NCBI RefSeq assembly: GCF_050269735.1
Contig: NZ_JBNNIX010000004.1
Span: forward strand, 1 to 64,000
DNA length: 64,000 bases
From: Paenisporosarcina sp050269735
GTDB lineage: Bacteria > Bacillota > Bacilli > Bacillales_A > Planococcaceae
Direction of reading: 5' to 3'
Shown here: positions 25,950 to 33,948 of the stretch, piece after piece
How the letters are laid out: the number at the start of each line of letters is the position of its first letter
Numbering within the stretch: the first letter of the stretch is position 1
Made by a program: the position numbers and the translations under genes
Notes under the pieces: generated by a model
Database searches by the model: none
Told to the model about the DNA's origin: nothing
What the model saw: the letters and a program-made list of their open reading frames with translations, nothing else

Positions 25950-27083
25950 ATGAACCAAAAATATAGCAATTTACTTGAATCCTACACACTCAAAAGTGGA
26001 ATCACCCTTAGAAATCGGGTCGTTATGGCCCCTATGACCACTTGGTCCAGTAATGACGATTACACCATTTCCGATGAAGAAGTGACCTATTACAAAAAAA
26101 GAGTAAATGGCGTAGGCCTAGTTATTACAGGATGTACGCATGTACAGCCAAACGGCATTGGTTTTACCAATGAATTCGCTGCTTATGACGATAAGTTTAT
26201 TCCGAGTCTACGAAAATTAGCTGATGCTGCGAAAAGTGGAGGAGCTCCTGCGTTACTTCAGATTTTCCATGCAGGCAACAAAGCTCTACCAGTTTTAACA
26301 CCAGATGGAGAGGTGGTTAGTTCAAGTGCTGTAGAAACAGAAGCTACTGAATTTGCCCCTTCAGTTTTGCCTAGAGAACTTTCACACGAAGAAATATTGG
26401 AAGTCATTCATGCGTTTGGAGAAACAACAAGACGGGCCATTGAAGCAGGGTTTGATGGAGTAGAAATTCATGGCGCGCATGGATTTTTACTTCAAAACTT
26501 CTTATCTCCCTTCTTTAACAGACGCGAAGATCAATGGGGCGGATCTCTAGAAAACCGTTTGCGTTTCCCATTGGCAGTCGTTCAGGAAATGAAAAACGTG
26601 ATTAAAAAACATATAACAAAACCGTTTATTCTTGGCTACCGGATTTCTCCTGATGAACATGAAGATGGCGGTTTGAGAATGAAGGATACCTATGAGTTAA
26701 TTAATTGTCTTATTGAAGCAGATGTTGATTATGTACATGCTTCGTTGGCTGATGCACTTTCCTCAAAGCCTGTCGATAGTCAAGATGACAAAACATATCT
26801 TGAATTAATTGTTGAACATGTAAACGGCAGAGTTCCTGTAATGGCTGCTGGTTCAATGGGTACTCCGGATGATGTTGCATCAGCATTGGATAAGGGTCTA
26901 TCCCTGGCAGCAGTTGGTCACGGGTTAGTCATGAATCCAGAATGGGTTGAGAAGGTTCAAAATGGAAAAACAGCTGAAATTGAGACAGATATTAAGATTT
27001 CAAAGGTTAGTGAGCTTGTACTTCCGGAAAAACTTTGGGGCGTAATGCAAGCTTCAGGTCCATGGTTTAAGATTGAGGAATAA
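25950..27083 (+). CDS. Old yellow enzyme family NADH:flavin oxidoreductase
   Basis: A 377-residue FMN-dependent TIM-barrel enzyme. Landmarks are LRNRVVMAPMTT near residue 22, the EIHGAHGFLLQNFLSP block with the substrate-binding His residues near 174, and RREDQWGGSLENR after it. Such enzymes reduce activated double bonds, quinones or nitro compounds; the physiological substrate is unknown. A MerR-type promoter suggests induction by an electrophile or similar signal. Confidence 0.88.
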   Translation: MNQKYSNLLESYTLKSGITLRNRVVMAPMTTWSSNDDYTISDEEVTYYKKRVNGVGLVITGCTHVQPNGIGFTNEFAAYDDKFIPSLRKLADAAKSGGAPALLQIFHAGNKALPVLTPDGEVVSSSAVETEATEFAPSVLPRELSHEEILEVIHAFGETTRRAIEAGFDGVEIHGAHGFLLQNFLSPFFNRREDQWGGSLENRLRFPLAVVQEMKNVIKKHITKPFILGYRISPDEHEDGGLRMKDTYELINCLIEADVDYVHASLADALSSKPVDSQDDKTYLELIVEHVNGRVPVMAAGSMGTPDDVASALDKGLSLAAVGHGLVMNPEWVEKVQNGKTAEIETDIKISKVSELVLPEKLWGVMQASGPWFKIEE

Positions 27084-27110
27084 AATTAGCGAGGTTCAAT
27101 CACGTTAAGT

Positions 27111-27209
27111 CTGCAAAGTATTGCTCGTGCGGTCGCCTATGCAATTTAACAACCTTCAGATGTAGCGATTAATGAGATGATTATTCGTCCATCAATTCAA
27201 GAACTCTAA
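27111..27209 (+). pseudogene. C-terminal remnant of a short-chain dehydrogenase
   Basis: The frame reads LQSIARAVAYAI, a stop (TAA where CAA would be expected), then QPSDVAINEMIIRP and SIQEL before a second stop. This matches the C-terminal end of SDR oxidoreductases. The catalytic part is absent. Confidence 0.6.
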
Positions 27210-27217
27210 ATCTTCTA

Positions 27218-27256
27218 TAATGAGGCAGCCCCAGTGCATTTGGGGTTGCCTCATTG
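27218..27256. terminator. Strong hairpin after the SDR remnant
   Basis: AATGAGGCA-CCCC pairs with GGGG-TGCCTCATT over about 14 bp (one mismatch). No long T-run follows, so termination strength is uncertain. Confidence 0.55.
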
Positions 27257-27320
27257 CACTTCAAATAATGAAAGTGAACGGAATAAAGAATATTACATTA
27301 CCAGGTAAACCTTTTTCAAA

Positions 27321-27348
27321 GTACATGCAGGCTAGTTGAAGAAGTAGG
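27321..27348. repeat. Island boundary half-element, copy 10
   Basis: ACATGCAGGCTAGTTGAAGAAGTAGG with the right half of the boundary consensus; the left arm is not recognisable. Confidence 0.5.
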
Positions 27349-27410
27349 AATTTTTTGGATGAGTGTCGAAGAAGATATTTAATATAGAAAAAATTGAAAT
27401 GGGGGATTCA

Positions 27411-27677
27411 ATGTTAGTTAAAGGTTATACTGTCAGTTTTCCTAAAGTTTATTGGGTGGTATTAATTCCTATATTCTTAGGGGTAAGCTATTCTAATATT
27501 TTTTTTGATTGGCAATTGCAATATTATGGTGTAAACGAAGCCGAAGATTTTGGAAGATATGTATTTGTCTTAGCTTTAAGTATTTGCCAAAGTTTTATTT
27601 ACATTTTACTAATTAGGTTTGCAGTGTCTTTATTAAAATATTTATTTAGAAAAAAAGAGCAGAATTCTTCGTCATAA
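27411..27677 (+). CDS. Small membrane protein
   Basis: An 88-residue protein with two hydrophobic segments (about residues 12-30 and 48-72) and a basic tail. No family recognised. The ATG at 27411 follows a GGGGG Shine-Dalgarno; a GTG 48 nt upstream is less likely. Confidence 0.55.
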   Translation: MLVKGYTVSFPKVYWVVLIPIFLGVSYSNIFFDWQLQYYGVNEAEDFGRYVFVLALSICQSFIYILLIRFAVSLLKYLFRKKEQNSSS

Positions 27678-27698
27678 TGGATTTTTCTATCCAACCCT

Positions 27699-27730
27699 TA
27701 TTGATCAAACGGGGTTAGTTAATTAGGGAT
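27699..27730. repeat. Island boundary element, copy 11
   Basis: TTATTGATCAAACGGG followed by GTTAGTTAATTAGGG. A TGGAT/ATCCA hairpin stands directly in front, repeating the hairpin-then-palindrome order. Confidence 0.55.
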
Positions 27731-27768
27731 TTGTGAAATTAGGTTAAAATCAAGGAGGATTTATTATT

Positions 27769-28149
27769 TTGAATTACAAACTTCTCCCTTTAATACTTAC
27801 TGCACTATTGTTGTGTGGATGTTCGAAAACTACTTCTATTAACTTTCCTGAAAAACTGGATGTTCCAGATGAGGGGAAATATACTGTCTTCTATATAGAT
27901 GATTTATCTGGAACGATCAATAAAGAAATAACCGATGATATGCTTCCTACATTTCTAAAATCAGAACCACCTCATAAAATGTCAACACTGATACCCGTTG
28001 AACTACAAGATTTCAACCAATTATATGACGCTCAATTCAATATAAATAATACTCCGTACTATATCTTTTTAGATTCTGAAGAAAATATTTTTCAAACAAC
28101 TGACATAAATAAAGCCAAGGAATTCTTTAAAGAAAATATTAGTAACTAA
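27769..28149 (+). CDS. Putative lipoprotein
   Basis: A 126-residue protein with a lipoprotein signal peptide: MNYKLLPLILTALLLCGCSK, with Cys18 the likely lipidated residue. The rest is a soluble domain of unknown function. It starts with TTG after AAGGAGG. Confidence 0.65.
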   Translation: MNYKLLPLILTALLLCGCSKTTSINFPEKLDVPDEGKYTVFYIDDLSGTINKEITDDMLPTFLKSEPPHKMSTLIPVELQDFNQLYDAQFNINNTPYYIFLDSEENIFQTTDINKAKEFFKENISN

Positions 28150-28184
28150 TAACTTTATTAGTATGGATTGTGAAGAAATATACG

Positions 28185-28216
28185 CCAACTAACGAGGCAG
28201 TGGAGTTGAAGAAGGA
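28185..28216. repeat. Island boundary element, copy 12
   Basis: CCAACTAAC, GAGGCAG, TGGAGTTGAAGAAGGA. Centre and right flank agree with the island consensus. Confidence 0.65.
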
Positions 28217-28247
28217 AAAATAAGAGAAACTTATTGGGGGGAATTTA

Positions 28248-28835
28248 TTGAGTACAGTTGTTTATATGGTGAGACACGGTGAGTCGCCAAAAGAAGGAAA
28301 TGAAAGAACAAGAGGATTAACCGAAAAAGGTTATTTAGATGCTCAACGAGTTACTGATATATTGAAAGATGAAAAAATTGATGCAGTTGTTTCAAGCCCG
28401 TACATACGTTCAATATTGACTGTTGAAAAGTTAGCTGAACAAATTGGGCAAGAAGTTTTAGTCTTTGAGGATTTAAAAGAGAGGATTTTTTCTTCTGAAA
28501 ACAAAAGATTAGCTGATAAGGAGTTGAATCAGATTTTGCAAAAGTCGTTTTTTGATTCAACTTTTTCCTTCGAGGGAGGAGAATCAAATGATGATTGTCA
28601 AAAAAGAGCTATAAAAGTTTTAAATGAACTATTAGATACTTTGAGAAATAAAAAAATAGTGATAGGAACTCACGGGGCAATTATGACCTTGATGATGGAA
28701 TATTTCGATAGCACCTATGACTTGAATTTCTTACATAGCACATCAAAACCTGATATTTATAGAATGGAATTCAATGAACAAGAATTACTGAACGTTCAAC
28801 GAATATGGAGTGTAAGTATTAGCGTTAACCAATAA
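28248..28835 (+). CDS. Histidine phosphatase family protein
   Basis: A 195-residue phosphoglycerate-mutase-like phosphatase. The phosphohistidine motif VRHGES has Arg9 and His10, and the second histidine is in GTHGAIM near residue 145. Substrate unknown. TTG start at 28248 follows GGGGGG. Single-gene unit in the island. Confidence 0.82.
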   Translation: MSTVVYMVRHGESPKEGNERTRGLTEKGYLDAQRVTDILKDEKIDAVVSSPYIRSILTVEKLAEQIGQEVLVFEDLKERIFSSENKRLADKELNQILQKSFFDSTFSFEGGESNDDCQKRAIKVLNELLDTLRNKKIVIGTHGAIMTLMMEYFDSTYDLNFLHSTSKPDIYRMEFNEQELLNVQRIWSVSISVNQ

Positions 28836-28849
28836 TAATTATTTCTTGT

Positions 28850-28890
28850 TCTTCAATAAGAGGTAAAGCATTTTTTCTTATTAAACTAAA
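28850..28890. repeat. Partial boundary element, copy 13
   Basis: A degenerate left side is followed by GGTAAAGCATTTTTTCTTATT and AAACTAAAG, i.e. the right arm of the conserved hairpin, its T-run and the left arm of the palindrome. Confidence 0.5.
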
Positions 28891-28933
28891 GAAGAAGCTT
28901 TTAATAAAAAATTGATAAAAAAGGTTGTGAAAA

Positions 28934-29281
28934 ATGAATGATTCCATTAGTTACCTTATGGTCGCATTTATCATAATAGGTGTAGCATACAGTTTAGTAA
29001 GACAAGTTCAACACATTTTGATGATCCATAATGTAAATAATTCAGTGATATTTAATTATAAAATGTCATTATTTGTTTATTATGTAGCGTGTGGATCACT
29101 ATTTGGATTTCTCATTTCGTATATTTTAAACATATTAGTTGCAATTCAATTTATCCAATCCAATCTAGTTAAAAGCGATACTACTGCATTAAGTAGTTCT
29201 TTATTTCTCATGGTCTATATAATCACTAAATGGGTAGTCATTCCCAAAGTTTGTGACCAGCACAAATTATTAAAGGAATAA
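28934..29281 (+). CDS. Membrane protein of unknown function
   Basis: A 115-residue protein with three predicted membrane segments (about residues 5-22, 43-70 and 88-104). No family recognised. ATG at 28934 has a weak GGTTGTG upstream. Single-gene unit. Confidence 0.55.
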   Translation: MNDSISYLMVAFIIIGVAYSLVRQVQHILMIHNVNNSVIFNYKMSLFVYYVACGSLFGFLISYILNILVAIQFIQSNLVKSDTTALSSSLFLMVYIITKWVVIPKVCDQHKLLKE

Positions 29282-29363
29282 CAGGATGATATATTTTTTC
29301 TAACTTCATTGAACTCACCTGGAGGATAGTCATAGCAACAAACCCAACTAAACAGGAATCCTA

Positions 29364-29392
29364 TTTACAGTAGAATGAAAAATTGTTAAAAT
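29364..29392 (+). promoter_or_regulatory. Promoter of the T-box leader
   Basis: TTTACA (29364-29369) and TAAAAT (29387-29392) are separated by 17 bp and would start transcription about 10-15 nt before T-box Stem I. Confidence 0.7.
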
Positions 29393-29410
29393 CAGATAAA
29401 TTAAACATAA

Positions 29411-29690
29411 AGCGTCGAAGAGAAGAGTAGTTAAGAACAGATTGTTTACAGAGAGCTCCCATTTTGCTGGAAAAGGAGTAATAATCACTTAATGAATAAA
29501 GTCTCAGAGCTTCTTACCAAGCTAATCTGTTGATTAGGGATCGTAAGACGGGATTCTGCCGATATACGGATAGGGTATTGATGTACCCGAAGAGGTTGAT
29601 GTAGTGATATGTCAACAAACTAAGGTGGTACCACGAAATAATAACTTTCGTCCTTAAGATTCAGTTCTTAGGGGTGAGAGTTTTTTTATT
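29411..29690 (+). ncRNA. T-box riboswitch, predicted lysine specifier
   Basis: All parts are visible: Stem I base with the AGTA element (29426-29429), a GAGAG motif and apical loop, the T-box core AAGGTGGTACCACG (29622-29635), and a terminator (CCTTAAGA/TCTTAGG) ending in seven T at 29681. By alignment of GAAT-AAA-GTCTC with known specifier loops the codon is AAA (Lys) at 29498-29500. The antiterminator bulge TGGT predicts a tRNA with A73, which fits tRNA-Lys. The leader ends 39 nt before the methyltransferase gene. Confidence 0.85.
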
Positions 29691-29728
29691 TTCTAGTTTT
29701 GGAATGATTTTTTAGGAGGAATATAAAG

Positions 29729-30532
29729 ATGAATAGCATAGAAACCGTAAGAAAATTTTATGATGAAACCGTGAACTATGAATGGGAACGGCTTAATCGA
29801 CACAAAGTCGAATATGAACTGACCAAACGGTACTTAAACCGTTATATTAAGCCTGGAGATAAAATATTAGACCTCGGTGGCGGTCCTGGAAGATATTCTC
29901 TTGATTTTGCTAAACTTGGATGCGATGTAACTTTGGCAGACCTTTCACAGAAAAATGTAGAATTCGGATTAACTAAGGCAAAGGAACTTGGTGTTCCACT
30001 TAGTGGTATATGCGTAGATAGTCGTGATTTATCCGCTATAGACGATGGACAATACGATCATGTGTTATGTATGGGACCGATGTATCATCTAAAAGATGAG
30101 AATGATAGGGTGAAAACTATAAATGAATGTATAAAAAAATTAAAATCTAACGGAACTATTTTCGTGGCATTCGTTTCATCTTATTCATTTGTTTGGGATT
30201 ACTTATTACGAAATCCTGATTTAATCCTTGCTGAAGAGCGAAAATCACAGCTAAATATTATGCTAGATGATGTTAATTTTAAGGGCCACGGGTTTACTGA
30301 TAATTTCTTTATCCGGCCTAAAGATGTACATCCATTCTTCGAACAGTTTAGTCTTGAAAAACTACATTTGCTTAATTGCGAGAGTTTTTTATATCTACGG
30401 GAGGCAGAACTCCTTAGCCGACCACCTGAAGTGGTATCTGCGTGGCTAGACTTGGCAGAGCAAGTATGTGAACGCGAAGACATGCTAAGTTTAGCAGAAC
30501 ATATTATGTATATTGCCAAGAAAGTGGAATAA
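29729..30532 (+). CDS. Class I SAM-dependent methyltransferase
   Basis: A 267-residue methyltransferase. The SAM-binding motif I DLGGGPGRYS is at residues 48-57, acidic motif II around TLADLS, and CMGPMYHL near residue 114 is a small-molecule methyltransferase feature. Acceptor unknown. An AGGAGG ribosome-binding site precedes the ATG. Control by a T-box is unusual for this family and ties its expression to uncharged tRNA, probably tRNA-Lys. Confidence 0.82.
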   Translation: MNSIETVRKFYDETVNYEWERLNRHKVEYELTKRYLNRYIKPGDKILDLGGGPGRYSLDFAKLGCDVTLADLSQKNVEFGLTKAKELGVPLSGICVDSRDLSAIDDGQYDHVLCMGPMYHLKDENDRVKTINECIKKLKSNGTIFVAFVSSYSFVWDYLLRNPDLILAEERKSQLNIMLDDVNFKGHGFTDNFFIRPKDVHPFFEQFSLEKLHLLNCESFLYLREAELLSRPPEVVSAWLDLAEQVCEREDMLSLAEHIMYIAKKVE

Positions 30533-30713
30533 GCTATTTATCTAAAAACTTTTCAAACGTAATTATTTACTTTAATCTTCTTTTGTTTATAAGTACGAGT
30601 ATTCCCATTATCTAATTGAAGCTATAAAGCATTTCTTTGTTATGAGAAATGTTTTTTTCTTTGTCGAAAATTAAAAGCATCTTTAAATTACAACAAACAT
30701 ACAATTAAAAACG

Positions 30714-30753
30714 ACATTTTTTTATCGCGAAACGATAAAAAATGTGATAAAAT
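30714..30753 (+). promoter_or_regulatory. Palindromic operator and promoter of the DUF2975/XRE pair
   Basis: ACATTTTTTTATCG (30714-30727) and CGATAAAAAATGT (30733-30745) form an almost perfect inverted repeat with loop CGAAA. A -10 TAAAAT lies at 30748-30753, so the palindrome covers the -35 region, a position suited to repression by the downstream XRE protein. It could instead fold as a hairpin. Confidence 0.6.
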
Positions 30754-30785
30754 CAATTTAAAAAATAATAAGTGAGGAGCTTTTT

Positions 30786-31265
30786 ATGAAACGGGAAACA
30801 CTCTTTTTAAAGGTAGTTATTTTTTTGATGGTAATTCCGGTTTTGGCTGTGTGTATTTTTGTTTTGCCTGAGCTGTCAAGTTTTGTAACAGAGATAATGC
30901 CAAGGTTCGCTTATTTGCAATATCCCTTTTTAATCGTCATGTTTGCGACAGCTGTCACGTATTTTGTTGCATTGTATCAGGCTTTAAGGCTTTTAAATTA
31001 TATTGACAAGAACATCGCTTTCTCGGAATTATCGGTAAAGGCTTTAAAGAATATAAAATATTGTGGAATCACAATCAGCAGCTTGTATGTGTTATGTATG
31101 CCGATCTTGTTTTATATGGCTGAGGTAGATGACGCCCCAGGTCTCGCAGCGATCGGATTGATCATAACGTTTGGAGCAATTGTGATTGCAGTCTTCGCAG
31201 CGGTTCTTCAAAAGCTATTAAAAAATGCTATCGATATAAAATCAGAAAATGATTTAACAGTCTGA
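30786..31265 (+). CDS. DUF2975 membrane protein
   Basis: A 159-residue protein with four membrane segments (about residues 7-28, 42-66, 95-116 and 122-146), matching DUF2975 proteins that are regularly paired with a short XRE regulator (YoaS/YozG type in Bacillus). Role unknown. It is followed after 10 nt by the XRE gene, so the two form an operon. Confidence 0.75.
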   Translation: MKRETLFLKVVIFLMVIPVLAVCIFVLPELSSFVTEIMPRFAYLQYPFLIVMFATAVTYFVALYQALRLLNYIDKNIAFSELSVKALKNIKYCGITISSLYVLCMPILFYMAEVDDAPGLAAIGLIITFGAIVIAVFAAVLQKLLKNAIDIKSENDLTV

Positions 31266-31275
31266 GGTGAAAACA

Positions 31276-31500
31276 ATGGCAATTATAATCAATATTGATG
31301 TGATGTTGGCTAAAAGGAAAATGAGTGTAACCGAGCTTTCGGAGAGGGTTGGAATCACAATGGCAAACCTTTCTATACTGAAAAATGGGAAGGCAAAAGC
31401 GATTCGATTATCGACTTTAGAAGCTATTTGTAAGGCTTTAGACTGTCAGCCTGGAGATATTTTAGAATACAAAGGTGACGAAGACATTCTGGAATCATAA
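31276..31500 (+). CDS. XRE-family HTH regulator (YozG-like)
   Basis: A 74-residue protein consisting almost only of a helix-turn-helix domain: VMLAKRKMSVTELSERVGIT and NLSILKNGKAKAIRLSTLEA. These short Cro-like regulators accompany DUF2975 genes. ATG at 31276 follows GAGGTG; a GTG nine bases upstream is the alternative. Probably binds the palindrome at 30714. Confidence 0.82.
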   Translation: MAIIINIDVMLAKRKMSVTELSERVGITMANLSILKNGKAKAIRLSTLEAICKALDCQPGDILEYKGDEDILES

Positions 31501-31550
31501 GAACATATTGGAAATACTTGCAACTTTAATTAGAGGATTCATTCACGAAA

Positions 31551-31588
31551 AAAAGACTGTCCCAAAACATTTTGGGACAGTCTTTTGC
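31551..31588. terminator. Strong terminator after the XRE gene
   Basis: A perfect 17-bp stem (AAAAGACTGTCCCAAAA and its complement, 3-nt loop) with T-rich 3' ends on both strands. Confidence 0.85.
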
Positions 31589-31601
31589 TTAATTTATTGT
31601 T

Positions 31602-31713
31602 CAACCCCAGATAAATAGTTAGTTACCCCATTTAACACAAGTGTTACCCCGTTTAACTAAGAAGTTACCCCATTTAAAACAGGTGATACCCCATTTATCC
31701 AAGACCTTACCCC
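31602..31713. repeat. 21-bp-period array C (core TTACCCCATTTAA)
   Basis: Six copies start at 31602 (diverged), 31623, 31644, 31665, 31686 and 31707, an exact 21-bp spacing. The best-conserved part is TACCCC followed by A/G-TTTAA; spacers are unrelated. It lies between convergent genes. Its core resembles that of array H at 62135. Confidence 0.93.
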
Positions 31714-31724
31714 ACACAACACAA

Positions 31725-32084
31725 TCAGGTCGTAACTGACATGCCTTGTCCAGTAAGATCCTTCATCATATTACCTACTCCAGAACCGGTACCTGATGTC
31801 GCTTGTCCAGTCATACCTGCACCAGCGAAATCCTTCATTAATTTTCCGATTTCTGGCGCAGTACCGGTTTGGCCCATCATGCCTTGTTGTTGCATCATGG
31901 CTTTCAATGGACAGAATTTCACTGTTCCTTCGGCAGCTTTCATGGCACCAAAGGCAACCATCATGCGTCCTTTGTTACAGTGAGGGTTGCGAGCGAGTTT
32001 AGCTGTCCCATAAGCGAGCATACTAAGTCCTAGTGAAAGCCTTGCCAGTGCGTTCCGTGTGCTTAAGTTTTGTGTTTGTGACAT
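31725..32084 (-). CDS. DUF2892-type protein with glycine/methionine-rich tail
   Basis: A 119-residue protein. The N-terminal half (LARLSLGLSMLAYGTAKLAR and the following NPHCNKGRMMVAFGAMKAAEG) resembles YgaP/DUF2892 small membrane-associated proteins. The C-terminal half is rich in Gly, Met, Gln and Thr. The ATG at 32084 has AGGAGG upstream; a longer frame to 32243 would run into the yerA promoter region and is not used. Confidence 0.7.
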   Translation of the reverse strand: MSQTQNLSTRNALARLSLGLSMLAYGTAKLARNPHCNKGRMMVAFGAMKAAEGTVKFCPLKAMMQQQGMMGQTGTAPEIGKLMKDFAGAGMTGQATSGTGSGVGNMMKDLTGQGMSVTT

Positions 32085-32201
32085 TTCCGTGTTTCCTCCT
32101 ATCTGAATTTTCGAAAAAGTGTCCCTGCCGTCTATATTTTCCAAAGTTGGTATGCTAGTATAAAAAAATGATACCCCGTACGTGGAAGGAGAGTGGATAC
32201 T

Positions 32202-33935
32202 ATGCAACACCCGCTGTGGAAAATTGGAGAAATCCGCCACCAATTGAGCATGATTGATGGGAAAACTAGTCCCGATAAGATCATTGTGAATGCGACTTAC
32301 TTACATAGCGTGCTGAAGAAATGGGTTGAAGGCAACATTTGGATTGCCAAAGACCGCATTGTATATGCAGGTCCTGACATGCCCGCACAGACGACTGATG
32401 CAGAAATAATTGATGCAAGTGGACAGGTGATTGTGCCTGGATATATCGAACCTCATGTTCATCCATTTCAACTTTATCATCCCCAAACCTTTGCTGATTA
32501 TGCAGCACAATTAGGCACGACTACATTTCTATCAGACAATCTCATACTCTTTCTTTTATTAGAAAATGAGAAAGCGTTTACAATATTGGATCAATTGAAT
32601 AAACTCCCGTTTTCATTTTACTGGTGGGCTCGATTTGATTCACAAACAGAGCTTGAAAATGAAGATGAACTCTTCACAACAAAATCGATTGGTGAATGGT
32701 TGGATCGTCCAGAAGTCCTTATGGGCGGCGAATTGACAGCATGGCCAAGATTGCTCGCAGGAGATGACCAAATGCTGTATTGGTTGCAAACGGCAAAATC
32801 TAAAGGCAAAAAAATGGAAGCCCATTTACCTGGTGCATCTGATAAAACATTGGCGCGGATGCGATTGCTTGGTTGCGACGGTGACCACGAGGCCATGACG
32901 ATAGAAGAAGTGGAAAGACGTTTGTTGCACGGTTATGCCGTCACCTTAAGACATTCGTCCATTCGACCTGACCTACCTCATTTATTAAAAGATATTGTGG
33001 AAAAAGGTTTGGATGTTTTTGATCATTTAATGATGACAACTGACGGTTCAACACCGTCCTTCCATATCGATGGAGTAATGGATAAATGCATTCAAGTTGC
33101 ACTTGATGCAGGTGTAAAACCAATTGATGCCTATCAGATGGCTTCCTATAATGTCGCGCGTTATTACAATATGACCAGTCTGCATGGCTTTATTGCCACA
33201 GGTAGATTAGCTTCATTAAACTTCCTTGAAAACGAACGCAATCCTGTACCGGTCAGCGTGCTGTCAAAAGGCGAATGGCTGAAGAAGGATGGCAAGAAAG
33301 TCCAGGAGTTGCCGGAAATTAATTGGTCTGTTTTAGGTGAACTGGAGTTAACGTTCGATTTAGATGATGGAGATTTTCAATTCTCGATGCCATTTGGAAT
33401 AGAAATGGTTAACGATGTCATCACAAAACCATATAGCGTCTCGGTTTACGCGGGTGATAGTAGCTTGAGTTCCAATCATGACGAGAGTTATCTAATGTTA
33501 GTTGACCGACATGGTAAGTGGCGAGTCAATACGATGATTAAAGGTTTCGCGAATTCCGTGCAGGGCTTTGCATCGTCATATTCAAATACAGGAGATATTA
33601 TCCTAATCGGTAAGAACCATCAGGATATGCTAGTAGCTTTCAACGAAATGAAAAAGATGAAAGGCGGCATCGTGCTCGCTGAGCAAGGTGAAGTCATTGC
33701 ACATATACCACTAGCAATCGGTGGAGGATTATCGAATGAAAAAGTGGAAGATTTAATTGAGCGGGAATTGACACTGAAGAAAGCATTAAGCGATAGAGGG
33801 TATACACATGGGGATGCGATTTATACGTTGCTATTTTTGCAATCGACGCATTTACCATATGTCCGAATTACACAACGCGGCATCTATGATGTCATGAAAA
33901 AGTCTGTGTTATTCCCTTCATTCATGAGATCTTAG
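32202..33935 (+). CDS. yerA: Adenine deaminase-like amidohydrolase (YerA)
   Basis: A 577-residue metal-dependent amidohydrolase of the adenine deaminase group. The metal-site motif GYIEPHVHPF lies near residue 83, followed by a beta-barrel amidohydrolase fold and a C-terminal adenine-deaminase domain (KMKGGIVLAEQGEVIAHIPL). True adenine deaminase activity in YerA proteins is not assured. ATG at 32202 follows AAGGAGAG by nine bases. It opens the yerABC-pcrB-pcrA-ligA block known from Bacillus. Confidence 0.87.
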   Translation: MQHPLWKIGEIRHQLSMIDGKTSPDKIIVNATYLHSVLKKWVEGNIWIAKDRIVYAGPDMPAQTTDAEIIDASGQVIVPGYIEPHVHPFQLYHPQTFADYAAQLGTTTFLSDNLILFLLLENEKAFTILDQLNKLPFSFYWWARFDSQTELENEDELFTTKSIGEWLDRPEVLMGGELTAWPRLLAGDDQMLYWLQTAKSKGKKMEAHLPGASDKTLARMRLLGCDGDHEAMTIEEVERRLLHGYAVTLRHSSIRPDLPHLLKDIVEKGLDVFDHLMMTTDGSTPSFHIDGVMDKCIQVALDAGVKPIDAYQMASYNVARYYNMTSLHGFIATGRLASLNFLENERNPVPVSVLSKGEWLKKDGKKVQELPEINWSVLGELELTFDLDDGDFQFSMPFGIEMVNDVITKPYSVSVYAGDSSLSSNHDESYLMLVDRHGKWRVNTMIKGFANSVQGFASSYSNTGDIILIGKNHQDMLVAFNEMKKMKGGIVLAEQGEVIAHIPLAIGGGLSNEKVEDLIERELTLKKALSDRGYTHGDAIYTLLFLQSTHLPYVRITQRGIYDVMKKSVLFPSFMRS

Positions 33936-33948
33936 GAGGTTCAGGGAA

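Noticed and set aside
29498..29500. T-box specifier read as TAA or another triplet shifted by one or two bases
   Set aside because: Alignment to GAA(A/U)-XYZ-purine followed by the Stem I base puts AAA in place; TAA is a stop codon. The reading is still a prediction.
14871..30650. Island elements as classical integron attC sites
   Set aside because: The arms (AACTAAC/GTTAGTT) do not fit the RYYYAAC/GTTRRRY core rule and there is no IntI-type integrase in the window. A different mechanism would be needed.
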